64,000 bases of DNA, taken from NCBI RefSeq assembly GCF_003751085.1, contig NZ_RJJY01000001.1, positions 4,030,001 through 4,094,000 on the forward strand, given 5' to 3'. The notes under the pieces were generated by a model that was not told the DNA's origin, did not search any database, and saw only the letters and a program-made list of their open reading frames with translations. Every line of letters starts with the position of its first letter. The first letter of the stretch is position 1. Shown here piece by piece: positions 25,831 through 33,505 of this stretch. The stretch is from Micromonospora sp. Llam0 (GTDB taxonomy: Bacteria; Actinomycetota; Actinomycetes; Mycobacteriales; Micromonosporaceae). The translations under genes were made by a program, and so were the position numbers.

Positions 25831-27266
25831 CGGGACACCTCGGGCGATGGCGAGTGCGACGGTGCCGGTGCCGGCGGTGCTGCGGCGGCGTCGAGCCCGG
25901 CCAGGTCCAGCAGCAGCGACTTGACCTCGGTGGCGGCGAACCGGTCGCGGGCCGGCGCCGGATCCGAGCAGAGCAGCACCGGGCCGTCGGCCGGGTCGGC
26001 CGGCAGCCGGCCGTGCGATCCGCGGACCGCCCGCGCCCCGGCGTCCAGCCCGACCACGTTCATCGTGTACCGCAGGCCGATCTTCTTGCGGGCCAGGGCG
26101 ATCGCCGCGCGCGCCTTGGCCGCGCCCGGGTTGGCCGGGTCGAACAACAGCTCCGCCGGGTCGTAGCCGGGCTTGCGGTGAATCTCCACCAACCGGGCGA
26201 AGTCCGGCGCGGCCGCGTCGTCGCGCCAGTAGTAGTAGGTGAACCAGGCCTGCGGCTGCGCCACCAGCACCAGCTCACCGGAGCGCGGATGGTCCAGGCC
26301 GGCAGCCGCCTTGCCGTCGGCGTCGAGCACTTCGGCCACCCCGGGCAGCCCGGCGCAGAGCTTCGCGACCAGCGGCACGTCGGCCGGATCCCGTACGTAC
26401 ACGTGGGCGACCTGGTGGTCGGCGACGGCGAACGCCCGCGACGTCCACGGATCCAGGTACTCCATGCCGGCCTGGGTGTAGACCCGCAGCAGCCCTTCGG
26501 CTCGCAGCAGCCGGTTGACGTGCACCGGCTGCGACACGTCGGTGATGCCGTACTCGGACAGCGCCACGATCGTCGCGCCGCGCGCGGCCGCCGCGTCCAG
26601 CAGCGGGGCGAGCACCGCGTCGAGTTCGGCCGCCGCCCGCTCGGCCTGCGGGCTGGCACCGCCGTACCGTTGCAGGTCGTAGTCGAGGTGCGGCAGGTAC
26701 GCCAGGGTGAGATCCGGCGAGTGGTCGGTCATGATCTGCCGGGTCGCCTTGGCGATCCACGCCGACGACACCAGCCCGGCACCCGGACCCCAGTAGTTGA
26801 ACAGCGGGAACGTGCCGAGCCGACTGGTCAGCTCGTCGTGCAGTTCCGGCGGGTCGGTGTAGCAGTCCGGGTCCTTGCGTCCGTCGGCGTGGTAGATCGG
26901 CCGGGGGGTGACCGTCCAGTTGACGTCCGCGCCCATCGCGTACCACCAGCAGATGTTCGCCACCGTGTAGTCGGGGCGGACCCGACGCGCGGCCTGCCAC
27001 AGCTTCTCCCCGCCGACCAGGGCGTTGTGCTGGCGCCAGAGCAGCACCTCACCGAGGTCGCGGAAGTACCAGCCGTTGCCGACCACACCGTGCCCGGACG
27101 GCGGCTCACCGGTCAGGAACGTCGACTGCACCGAGCAGGTGACGGCCGGCAGGACCGTGCCGAGTTCGGCCTGGAAGCCGGTGTCGGCCACCGCGGCCAA
27201 CCGGGGCATCCGGCGCAGCAACCGGGGGGTCAGGCCGACGACGTCGAGGACGAGCAGCGGGTTCAT
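25827..27266 (-). CDS. eboF: EboF-type alkaline phosphatase superfamily protein
   Basis: A 479-residue protein of the type I phosphodiesterase/nucleotide pyrophosphatase branch of the alkaline phosphatase superfamily. Metal and nucleophile elements are visible: LVLDVVGL (Asp), PAVTCSVQSTFLTG (nucleophile Thr), LPHLDYDLQRYG (Asp and His), ALSEYGITD and a late His. It overlaps both neighbours by four bases. In ebo clusters this gene follows eboE, as here. The likely job is removal of a phosphate or phosphoester from the operon's product; the substrate is not known. Confidence 0.85.
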   Translation of the reverse strand: MNPLLVLDVVGLTPRLLRRMPRLAAVADTGFQAELGTVLPAVTCSVQSTFLTGEPPSGHGVVGNGWYFRDLGEVLLWRQHNALVGGEKLWQAARRVRPDYTVANICWWYAMGADVNWTVTPRPIYHADGRKDPDCYTDPPELHDELTSRLGTFPLFNYWGPGAGLVSSAWIAKATRQIMTDHSPDLTLAYLPHLDYDLQRYGGASPQAERAAAELDAVLAPLLDAAAARGATIVALSEYGITDVSQPVHVNRLLRAEGLLRVYTQAGMEYLDPWTSRAFAVADHQVAHVYVRDPADVPLVAKLCAGLPGVAEVLDADGKAAAGLDHPRSGELVLVAQPQAWFTYYYWRDDAAAPDFARLVEIHRKPGYDPAELLFDPANPGAAKARAAIALARKKIGLRYTMNVVGLDAGARAVRGSHGRLPADPADGPVLLCSDPAPARDRFAATEVKSLLLDLAGLDAAAAPPAPAPSHSPSPEVSR

Positions 27267-28429
27267 GCGGCCTCCGATCCGGCGGTGGTACGGGTGGCCG
27301 CGGTCAGTCCGAGCGCGACCAGTTCGTCGCGGGCCTGGGCGAGTTCGGCGGCGATGCCGTCGGCGAGCTGCCCGGGCCCGGTCGGGCGTTGCTCCACCGG
27401 CAGCACCCCCCACGTGTAGGTCTCCACGTCGAGGTGGTCGCAGCCCTCGCCGTCGACGACCGCGGCGAGACCGGCCCGCAGCTGCGGCATCGTCGAGGTC
27501 AACGGCGCGACCGGGGCGGCGTGCAGCGGTACGTGGTAGTGCACCCGCCACGGGCCGGGCAGCGCGGCGTCGAGTGCGGCGTCGAGGTCGTCGGTCGCCC
27601 CGGCGGTACCCGACCGGGTCTGGTGCAGGAACCGTGGTTCGACGTACCCGGCGATCGCGGACCGGTCCCGCACCGGGTCGGCGACCTCCAACGCGGCCGA
27701 CACCTGGACCTTGACCACCGACAGCCCGGCGGCCCGCAGCCGGGCCAGCGCGGCGACCGGCTCCTCCCACGCGCAGGCCAGGTGGGCCAGGTCGACGCAG
27801 ACGCCGAGCCGTTCGGTGTCGACGCCGGCCAACTGTTCGACGGCCTGCGTGGTGGTCTCCACCACACAGCCGGGTTCCGGCTCGAAGCCGACCCGGATGG
27901 TCCGGCCGGTGTCCCGTTCGACGTCGGCCAGGCCGGCGGCCAGCCGGTCCAGCATTCGGGCGCAGCCATCGGCCCGGTCGGCGCCCCACGGCTCACGCCA
28001 GGCCAGCGGCAGGGTGGAGATGGAGCCGCGCTCGGCGTCGTCGGGCAGCAGGTCGGCGAGAATCCGGGCCAGTGCCAGGGTGTAGTCGAGCCGGCGCGGA
28101 TCGGCCCAGTCCGGGTGGTACACGGCGTGTTTGACCACCGGTGCCTGGAACGCCTGGTACGGGAATCCGTTGAGGGTGACCACTTCCAGGCCCCGGTCGG
28201 TGAGCGCGGTGCGCAGCCGACGACGGGCGGCCGGGTCGGCGGCGAGCCCGGCGGCTGCCGGCGCGGCCAGCCACAGACCCAGCCCCAGCGGGTCGGCGGC
28301 GAGCCGGTCGCGGACCGGCACCGCGTACGTGTCGAGCTGGCCGAGCACGCCGTCGAGGTCCTCGGCCGGGTGCACGTTGGTGCAGTAGCTCAGGTGGACC
28401 GTACGGTGGTGCCGGTCGGAGAGCCGCAT
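27263..28429 (-). CDS. eboE: EboE-type xylose isomerase-like protein
   Basis: A 388-residue TIM-barrel protein of the EboE family (metabolite traffic protein). The N-terminus LSYCTNVHPAEDLDGVL is diagnostic of the family as I know it. Barrel metal ligands are suggested by FEPEPGCV (Glu) and VCVDLAHLACAWEEP (Asp, His). The start codon overlaps the eboB stop by one base and the end overlaps eboF by four. Ebo proteins are implicated in producing or exporting a metabolite that helps move aromatic compounds to the cell surface in cyanobacteria and others; the reaction is unknown. Confidence 0.87.
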   Translation of the reverse strand: MRLSDRHHRTVHLSYCTNVHPAEDLDGVLGQLDTYAVPVRDRLAADPLGLGLWLAAPAAAGLAADPAARRRLRTALTDRGLEVVTLNGFPYQAFQAPVVKHAVYHPDWADPRRLDYTLALARILADLLPDDAERGSISTLPLAWREPWGADRADGCARMLDRLAAGLADVERDTGRTIRVGFEPEPGCVVETTTQAVEQLAGVDTERLGVCVDLAHLACAWEEPVAALARLRAAGLSVVKVQVSAALEVADPVRDRSAIAGYVEPRFLHQTRSGTAGATDDLDAALDAALPGPWRVHYHVPLHAAPVAPLTSTMPQLRAGLAAVVDGEGCDHLDVETYTWGVLPVEQRPTGPGQLADGIAAELAQARDELVALGLTAATRTTAGSEAA

Positions 28430-29280
28430 CAGCCACCGCCGCGCATGATCGAACTGCCTTCGAAGGTCGGTGCGGGGGCGGCGACGTCGCTCAGGTCGAG
28501 CCGGCCGGACTGGCCGTAGAACTCCACCGGGTTGCGCCACAGCACCCGGTCGACGTCGTCGGCGCTGAATCCGGCGGCCAGCATCGCCTCGCCGGTGGTC
28601 CGGGTCAGCAGCGGATCGGACCGGCCCCAGTCGGCGGCCGAGTTGACCAGGATCCGCTCCGGGCCGTACTCCTTGAGGATCTCCACCATCCGCGGCGGTG
28701 ACATCTTGGTCTCCGGGTAGATGGAGAAGCCCATCCAGCAGCCGGACTCCTTGACCAGCCCGACCGTCACCTCGTTGAGGTGGTCGACCACCACCCGACC
28801 GGCGTCGATGCCGGACTCGGCGACCACCGCCAGGGTCCGTTCGGTGCCCCGGGCCTTGTCCCGGTGCGGGGTGTGCACCAGGGCCGGCAGGTCGTGCTCG
28901 CGGGCCAACGCCAGTTGGGCGGCGAACGCCTCGTCCTCGGCCGGGGTCATCGAGTCGTAGCCGATCTCGCCGACCGCCACCACCCCGTCCTTGACCAGGT
29001 AGCGGGGCAGTACGTCGAGCACACCGGCGCAGCGGGGGTCGTTGGCCTCCTTCGGGTTCAGCGCGATCGTGGCGTGGTGCCGGATGCCGAACTGGCTGGC
29101 CCGGAACGGCTCCCAGCCGAGCAGCGAGTCGAAGTAGTCGACGAACGAGCCGACGTTGGTGCGCGGCTGGCCGAGCCAGAAAGCCGGTTCGACTAGGGCC
29201 CGGACCCCGGCGTCGGCCATCGCCTGGTAGTCGTCGGTGGTCCGCGAGGTCATGTGGATGTGCGGGTCGAAGATGTGCAT
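28429..29280 (-). CDS. eboB: EboB-type TatD-like metal-dependent hydrolase
   Basis: A 283-residue amidohydrolase-fold protein. It begins with the metal-binding FDPHIHM (H-x-H), then GEIGYDS (Glu), LVHTPHRDKA and VVDHLNE (His), and a late SAADWGRSDPL (Asp), the TatD order. The start abuts the eboA stop, with an AGGAGG site inside eboA. It is in the position and form of EboB in ebo operons. TatD proteins are nucleases or lactonase-like hydrolases; the operon context favours a small-molecule substrate. Confidence 0.85.
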   Translation of the reverse strand: MHIFDPHIHMTSRTTDDYQAMADAGVRALVEPAFWLGQPRTNVGSFVDYFDSLLGWEPFRASQFGIRHHATIALNPKEANDPRCAGVLDVLPRYLVKDGVVAVGEIGYDSMTPAEDEAFAAQLALAREHDLPALVHTPHRDKARGTERTLAVVAESGIDAGRVVVDHLNEVTVGLVKESGCWMGFSIYPETKMSPPRMVEILKEYGPERILVNSAADWGRSDPLLTRTTGEAMLAAGFSADDVDRVLWRNPVEFYGQSGRLDLSDVAAPAPTFEGSSIMRGGG

Positions 29281-29973
29281 TCACCCCTCCTGATGTGTCG
29301 TGGTGGGCCCGCCCGTGGCGGCAGCGGCATCGGCGGCGCGCAGCCGGGCGAGCAGGGCGAGCGCGTCGGCGGGCAGGGTGCGGTCGGCGGCGGTGCGCTC
29401 CTCGTCCAACCCGGCCAGCATGATCAGCAGCTCGCCGTCGGCGCGGGCGTCGAGGTCGTGCACGGCGGCCAGCGGCACGCCGGTGAAGACGCATTTGAGC
29501 ACCGCCTGACGCCAGGCCGGCTGGTCGAGGTGTCGGGCGTAGCGGCCGAGCGCGGCGGCCAGCAGCCGGGTGTCGTTGGTCCGGATCGCGTCGTCGAGCA
29601 GCGGCACCGCCCGGTCGCCGACCGGCAGCAGCGGCAGCGCCTTGAGCACCGCCCGACGCTCGGCGGCGTCGCCGTGGTGGTAGCAGTCGACGACTGCGGC
29701 GGCCAGCTCCGCTCCGGTGGTGACGGTGGCCAGGTCAACGAGGAGCAGCACCCGGGCGGCTTCGTCGGCCGACCAGCCCGGTGCGTCAGCCAGGCCGGCC
29801 CGGCCGCAGCGGCGGCCCGCGCTGGCGAACAGCATCGGCAGGCTGGCCGGGTCGGTGACGATCCGGCTCCGCGCCTGCGCCAGCCAGTCCGGATCGGGTA
29901 CGCCGGACAGTGCGGCGGCGAGTCGGCCGGCGACGTCGGCCGGGTCGTCGGCTGGCTGGGCGGGTCGGTTCAC
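29281..29973 (-). CDS. eboA: EboA-type helical protein
   Basis: A 230-residue all-helical protein that looks like a short HEAT-type solenoid (repeating Leu/Ala helices with Asp-rich turns). It carries the EboA family signature region LPVGDRAVPLLDDAIRTNDTRLLAAALGRYAR...PAWRQAVLKCVFTGVPL. It overlaps the upstream TIM-barrel gene by four bases and abuts eboB. EboA has no known enzymatic role and could be a scaffold for the other Ebo proteins. Family assignment rests on this motif plus the operon context. Confidence 0.8.
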   Translation of the reverse strand: MNRPAQPADDPADVAGRLAAALSGVPDPDWLAQARSRIVTDPASLPMLFASAGRRCGRAGLADAPGWSADEAARVLLLVDLATVTTGAELAAAVVDCYHHGDAAERRAVLKALPLLPVGDRAVPLLDDAIRTNDTRLLAAALGRYARHLDQPAWRQAVLKCVFTGVPLAAVHDLDARADGELLIMLAGLDEERTAADRTLPADALALLARLRAADAAAATGGPTTTHQEG

Positions 29974-31007
29974 GGCTGGCCTCCTTCAGCGGCGGTGCTG
30001 GCCGATCCCGTGCCGGCCGATCCCGTGCCGGCCGATCCCGTGCCGGCTGGTGCCGTGCCGGGCGGTGCCGGGCGGGCCCGGAGTTCGGCGGATCGGAGGA
30101 ACTCGATGGACCGGGCGGCGACCGCCGGGGCGGCGTGCGAATGCCGGGGCAGCTCGACGGCGACCAGGCCCCGGTAGCCGGCGGCGTCGAGGGCGGCCAG
30201 CACCGGCGGGAAGTCGATCTCCCCGGTGCCGAACTCGAGGTGCTCGTGCACGCCCCGGCGCATGTCGTCGATCTGGACGTTGGCCAGGTGCTCGGCCACG
30301 TCGGTGACGCACTGCGGCACCGGCTCCGGCTCCAGGCACCGGCAGTGTCCGATATCGAGGGTGATGCCGAACCGCGCCGGGCGGCCCAGCTCGTCGCGCA
30401 GCCGCCGCCAGCCGGCGATGTCGGCCACCAGCATCCCGGGCTCAGGTTCGAAGCCGAGGGTGACGTCGGCGGCGTCGGCCGCCTCGACGACCGTCGCGCA
30501 GCCGGCGACCAGCCGGTCCCAGGCGGTGGCGTCGTCGACGTCGGCCGGGCGCACCCCGGACCAGAAGGAGACCGCTTCCGCGCCCAGGTCGGCGCCGATC
30601 GCCACCGCCCGGCGCAGGAAGTCGATCCGGTGGGAGGCGGTGTCGTGCAGCAGGGTCGGGGCGTGTTTGTGCCAGGGGTCGAGCAGGTACCGCGCACCGG
30701 TCTCGACGACGACCGCAAGGTCGAGGTCCCGCAGTTGCTCGGCGACCCGGGCCACCTTGCGGGGCAGCCCGGCGGCGTACGGGTCGAGATGGTCGTGGTC
30801 GAGGGTGAGCGCGACACCCTGGTAGCCGAGGTCGGCGAGCAGCGCCAGCGCGTCGCCGAGCCGATGGTTGGCGAAGCCGTTGGTGCCGTACCCGAACCGC
30901 AGTCCGGCTACCGCGTCCGGGCCGGGCCCGCTGGTTGCCGCTTCGCGGTCGCCGGCCGGGCCGGTGCTCACGTCGGGGCCGGTGCTCACGTCGGGGCCGG
31001 TGCTCAT
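29970..31007 (-). CDS. Sugar phosphate isomerase/epimerase in the ebo operon
   Basis: A 345-residue xylose-isomerase-like TIM barrel. The core has FGYGTNGFANHRLGDALALLADLGYQGV, FEPEPGMLV (Glu), ITLDIGHCRC (Asp, His), VQIDDMRRGVHEHLEFG (metal ligands) and VAVELPRHSH. It is flanked by low-complexity tails: an N-terminal STGPD repeat and a C-terminal AGTGS repeat, each encoded by a tandem DNA repeat. It starts at ATG 31007 overlapping the eboC stop by four bases. It resembles EboE and the gene at 4819 and may act on a cyclitol or sugar phosphate intermediate. Confidence 0.83.
   Translation of the reverse strand: MSTGPDVSTGPDVSTGPAGDREAATSGPGPDAVAGLRFGYGTNGFANHRLGDALALLADLGYQGVALTLDHDHLDPYAAGLPRKVARVAEQLRDLDLAVVVETGARYLLDPWHKHAPTLLHDTASHRIDFLRRAVAIGADLGAEAVSFWSGVRPADVDDATAWDRLVAGCATVVEAADAADVTLGFEPEPGMLVADIAGWRRLRDELGRPARFGITLDIGHCRCLEPEPVPQCVTDVAEHLANVQIDDMRRGVHEHLEFGTGEIDFPPVLAALDAAGYRGLVAVELPRHSHAAPAVAARSIEFLRSAELRARPAPPGTAPAGTGSAGTGSAGTGSASTAAEGGQP
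30001..30060. repeat. 15-bp tandem repeat encoding C-terminal AGTGS units
   Basis: The 15-mer GCCGATCCCGTGCCG is present three times exactly (30001-30045) and once in degenerate form (30046-30060), inside the 3' end of the isomerase gene. It encodes a pentapeptide repeat, so copy-number change would keep the frame. Confidence 0.85.
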
Positions 31008-31014
31008 GTCGGGG
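30961..31014. repeat. 18-bp tandem repeat spanning a start codon
   Basis: Three copies of an 18-mer (consensus CCGGTGCTCACGTCGGGG on the plus strand) run across the eboC stop / isomerase start junction. Read on the minus strand each copy offers an in-frame start: ATG in the first, GTG in the other two. The translation-initiation region appears to have been triplicated. Confidence 0.85.
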
Positions 31015-31978
31015 ACACCTTGCGGGCCAGCCGCCGGCCGAGCGGCGCGGCGGCGGAGACGGCAAGCCCGACGGCGGTGGCCAGGCCGGTGCCGGTGGCC
31101 ACGGCCCGAGCGGTGAGCGCGCCCTGCAGGGCGGGCAGACCGACGATGCCGGCGCCGACCGCCGCGCGTACCTGCTCGGGCCGGGGGTCGCGGGCCACTG
31201 CGGCCTGCGCGGCGCCGTATCGGGCGGCGTACCAGCCGGCGAGTCCGGCGGTGACCCCGGCCCGCCACCAGCGGGCGGAGGTGCCCCCGCCGGTCGTCGT
31301 CGTGGCACGCACCGGCGTGGCCCGGCCGGTCGGCGTCGCCGCGCGGACCGACCCGGCTCGGGCGGCCGCCGGCGCGACGCTGGCCAGCGCGACGGCGGCG
31401 GTCCCGGCCAGGGTGGCCGCCGGCAGCCGGGGATCGGCACCGCTGACCTCGCTGCGGGACAGCTCGGTCACGGTGTAGGTGTGCGCGGCGACGGCCAGCG
31501 CGGCAGGCAACGCGGCCCGGGTCCGGCCGGTGCCGGCCGAGCCGAGCAGGACGTCGAGCCCTCGGCAGGCGGCCATCACCGCCGGGCCGGCCGGGGTGTT
31601 CTTGGCCCACAGGTCGTACGCCCAGATGGCGGCGGTCAGCGGCACGCCGACGGCGAGCGCCCGGCGGCCGCCGGTGACGGCGGTGAGGGCCAGTCCGGCG
31701 GTGGTGAGCCCGGCGGCGACGGCGAGCGCGGCACCGGGTGTGACCCGCCCGGACGGGATGGGCCGCTGTGGCCGCTCGACCGCGTCGAGCTCCCGGTCGG
31801 CCCAGTCGTTGGCGGCCATTCCGGCCCAGTAGAGGCAGACCGACGCGCCGGCCAGCCCGGCGGTACGCGGGCCGAGCCCGCCGGCGGCGGCCGCTCCGGC
31901 CACCACGTCACCCGGTACGGACAGCGCCGCCGGGGCCCGGACCAGCTCGGCCAGGTCCGACCACCGTGGCGGCGTCAT
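31004..31978 (-). CDS. eboC: EboC-type UbiA-family prenyltransferase
   Basis: A 324-residue integral membrane prenyltransferase of the UbiA superfamily, with about eight hydrophobic helices. The first Asp-rich motif is NDWADRELDAVERPQRPIPSGR (about residues 57-78); the second is seen weakly around YDLWAKNTPAG. Such enzymes move a prenyl chain from its diphosphate to an acceptor within the membrane. Four-base overlaps with inositol-3-phosphate synthase upstream and the isomerase downstream, and a polyprenyl diphosphate synthase in the same operon, suggest prenylation of a cyclitol or sugar product. Confidence 0.87.
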   Translation of the reverse strand: MTPPRWSDLAELVRAPAALSVPGDVVAGAAAAGGLGPRTAGLAGASVCLYWAGMAANDWADRELDAVERPQRPIPSGRVTPGAALAVAAGLTTAGLALTAVTGGRRALAVGVPLTAAIWAYDLWAKNTPAGPAVMAACRGLDVLLGSAGTGRTRAALPAALAVAAHTYTVTELSRSEVSGADPRLPAATLAGTAAVALASVAPAAARAGSVRAATPTGRATPVRATTTTGGGTSARWWRAGVTAGLAGWYAARYGAAQAAVARDPRPEQVRAAVGAGIVGLPALQGALTARAVATGTGLATAVGLAVSAAAPLGRRLARKVSPT

Positions 31979-33147
31979 GCGGCACCGCCCGGCTCGCCGG
32001 TCTGACCGTGCAGGTACGCGGCGAACTCGACCAGGTCGCGCCACTGGTCGCCGAGGGCGTGCGGGCCCGACCCGATCGGGTCCTTGAAGAAGAAGGCCAG
32101 CTCCGGCAGGGGTCCGACGCGACCGGCGCGGGCGGCGGCGGCGGTCAGCCGGGCCAGGTCCAGCACCAACGGGGCGGCCAGTGCCGAGTCGCACCCGTGC
32201 CAGGTGAACTCCATCCGCATCCCGGTGCCGAGGAAGCCGGAGAAGGTGATCAGATCCCAGGCGGTCTTGAAGTCGCCGATGTCGTCGACGTACTCGATCC
32301 GGGTGTGTCCCTGCGGCTGGTAGCCGAGGATCTCGCCGAGCACCCGCTGTTTGCTGGCCGCCTTGGCCGCGTTGGCCGCCGGCTCGGCCAGGTTGGCCCC
32401 GTCGCCGCCACCCAGCAGGTTGCTGCCGGACCAGCTGCGGACCTGCAGGTTACGCAGCGCGAACATGGGGGCCAGCACCGCTTTCACCAGGGTCTCGCCG
32501 GTCTTGCCGTCGTGCCCGGCGTACGGTGCCCCCCGCTGTCGGGCGAGCTCGTCGAGGGCCGGCAACCGGGCCCCCACCGACGGGGTGAAGTCGACGTAGC
32601 CGCAGCCGGCACCGAGCGCGGCGTACGCTGCCAAAGCGCTCGGCGGCAGCACCGGCGCGCCGCTGGGCGCCTCGGTGAGCGCGGTGGCGAGGGCGGCCAG
32701 GTCGTGGTGCGCCGGGTGCGGCGGCGGCGCCGGTTCGGTGGTCGAGACGTTGACCACCACCACCTGGTCGAGGTCGTGCCGGCGGCGGAAGGCGACCAGG
32801 TCCGCGGCGATCGCCGCCGCCGTCTCGGCCTGGGTGGCCCCGGCCGGCAGCGGACGCAGCTGCGGTTCCAGGCCGGTCAGCTCGGTGTGCAGGGCGGCGA
32901 CCAGCCGCCCGGGGACCACGCCGGCGCTGGCCAACGCGTCGGCCTTCTTCACCAGCGGCGTGGCGGCGATGTCGTGTCCGCCGAAGACGAGATCGGCGAA
33001 GCCGGGCAGGGCCGGGCCGCGCAGTGCCGGCAGTTCGGTGACGCAGCCGGTGGTGTCGGCCAGGCCGGCGCGCATGGCCAGCGCGCCGACGATGCTGGTG
33101 ACCGCGACCGAGCCGCGGGCTCCGATCAGCCAGACTCCGGTACGCAT
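31975..33147 (-). CDS. ino1: Inositol-3-phosphate synthase
   Basis: A 390-residue inositol-3-phosphate synthase family enzyme, which cyclises glucose 6-phosphate to myo-inositol 3-phosphate using NAD. Recognisable elements are the N-terminal dinucleotide fold (VWLIGARGSVAVTS), VVVVNVSTTEP, GYVDFTPS, GHDGKTGETLVKAVLAPMFALRNL, SWSGSNLLGGGDG and the C-terminal substrate region with KDPIGS. It is the first gene of the ebo-type operon. ATG 33147 has GGAGG upstream; ATG 33183 is possible but has no ribosome-binding site. Confidence 0.9.
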   Translation of the reverse strand: MRTGVWLIGARGSVAVTSIVGALAMRAGLADTTGCVTELPALRGPALPGFADLVFGGHDIAATPLVKKADALASAGVVPGRLVAALHTELTGLEPQLRPLPAGATQAETAAAIAADLVAFRRRHDLDQVVVVNVSTTEPAPPPHPAHHDLAALATALTEAPSGAPVLPPSALAAYAALGAGCGYVDFTPSVGARLPALDELARQRGAPYAGHDGKTGETLVKAVLAPMFALRNLQVRSWSGSNLLGGGDGANLAEPAANAAKAASKQRVLGEILGYQPQGHTRIEYVDDIGDFKTAWDLITFSGFLGTGMRMEFTWHGCDSALAAPLVLDLARLTAAAARAGRVGPLPELAFFFKDPIGSGPHALGDQWRDLVEFAAYLHGQTGEPGGAA

Positions 33148-33505
33148 TCCTGCCTCCAAACGCCCGCCGCTGGCGGTGCTCATACTGCTGCCGGTTGTCT
33201 GCCTTGCCGGTCTGGCAAGGCCCCGTCCGTCCGGGCGCGCCAGGGTGGCACCACCGTCGACGGCGCCGAGGTCGGCGTCAACGACGCCATCGCCGGGCCC
33301 GGTCGACCGGACGGACGGGGCTGTGGCAGGCAGGGACGTTCGGCGTTCGGCCCTGCCTCCCCCGCTTCGGTTGTCCCCGGCCGGGTTGCCCCGGCCGCGG
33401 TCCTGCTGGTCGGTTCCCGCCGGGACGAGCGGTACGCCCGCCCCGGCGGTCGCCGGTTGTCGTCCGTGGGTCGGTGGCCGGCCGGCCACCGACCCACGGA
33501 CCGGG
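33148..33505. other. Intergenic region upstream of the ebo operon
   Basis: This 358-base gap should hold the promoter of the ebo operon (minus strand) and the 3' end signals of the ThuA-type gene. A 14-bp inverted repeat lies at 33220-33233 and 33308-33321, and a small 7-bp hairpin near 33202-33220. No clear promoter boxes and no gene are seen. Confidence 0.45.
33462..33501. terminator. Terminator of the ThuA/sugar-dehydrogenase gene
   Basis: A perfect 40-nt palindrome begins four bases past the stop codon of the large minus-strand gene, the right place for its terminator. Confidence 0.78.

Noticed and set aside
30001..31014. CRISPR-like array
   Set aside because: The repeats are 15-18 bp, directly tandem with no spacers, and encode in-frame peptide repeats.
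24718..33147. Myo-inositol catabolism operon
   Set aside because: The presence of inositol-3-phosphate synthase and TIM-barrel isomerases suggested it, but no iolB, iolC, iolD or iolG homologue is present and the EboA/B/C/E/F set fits an ebo operon.
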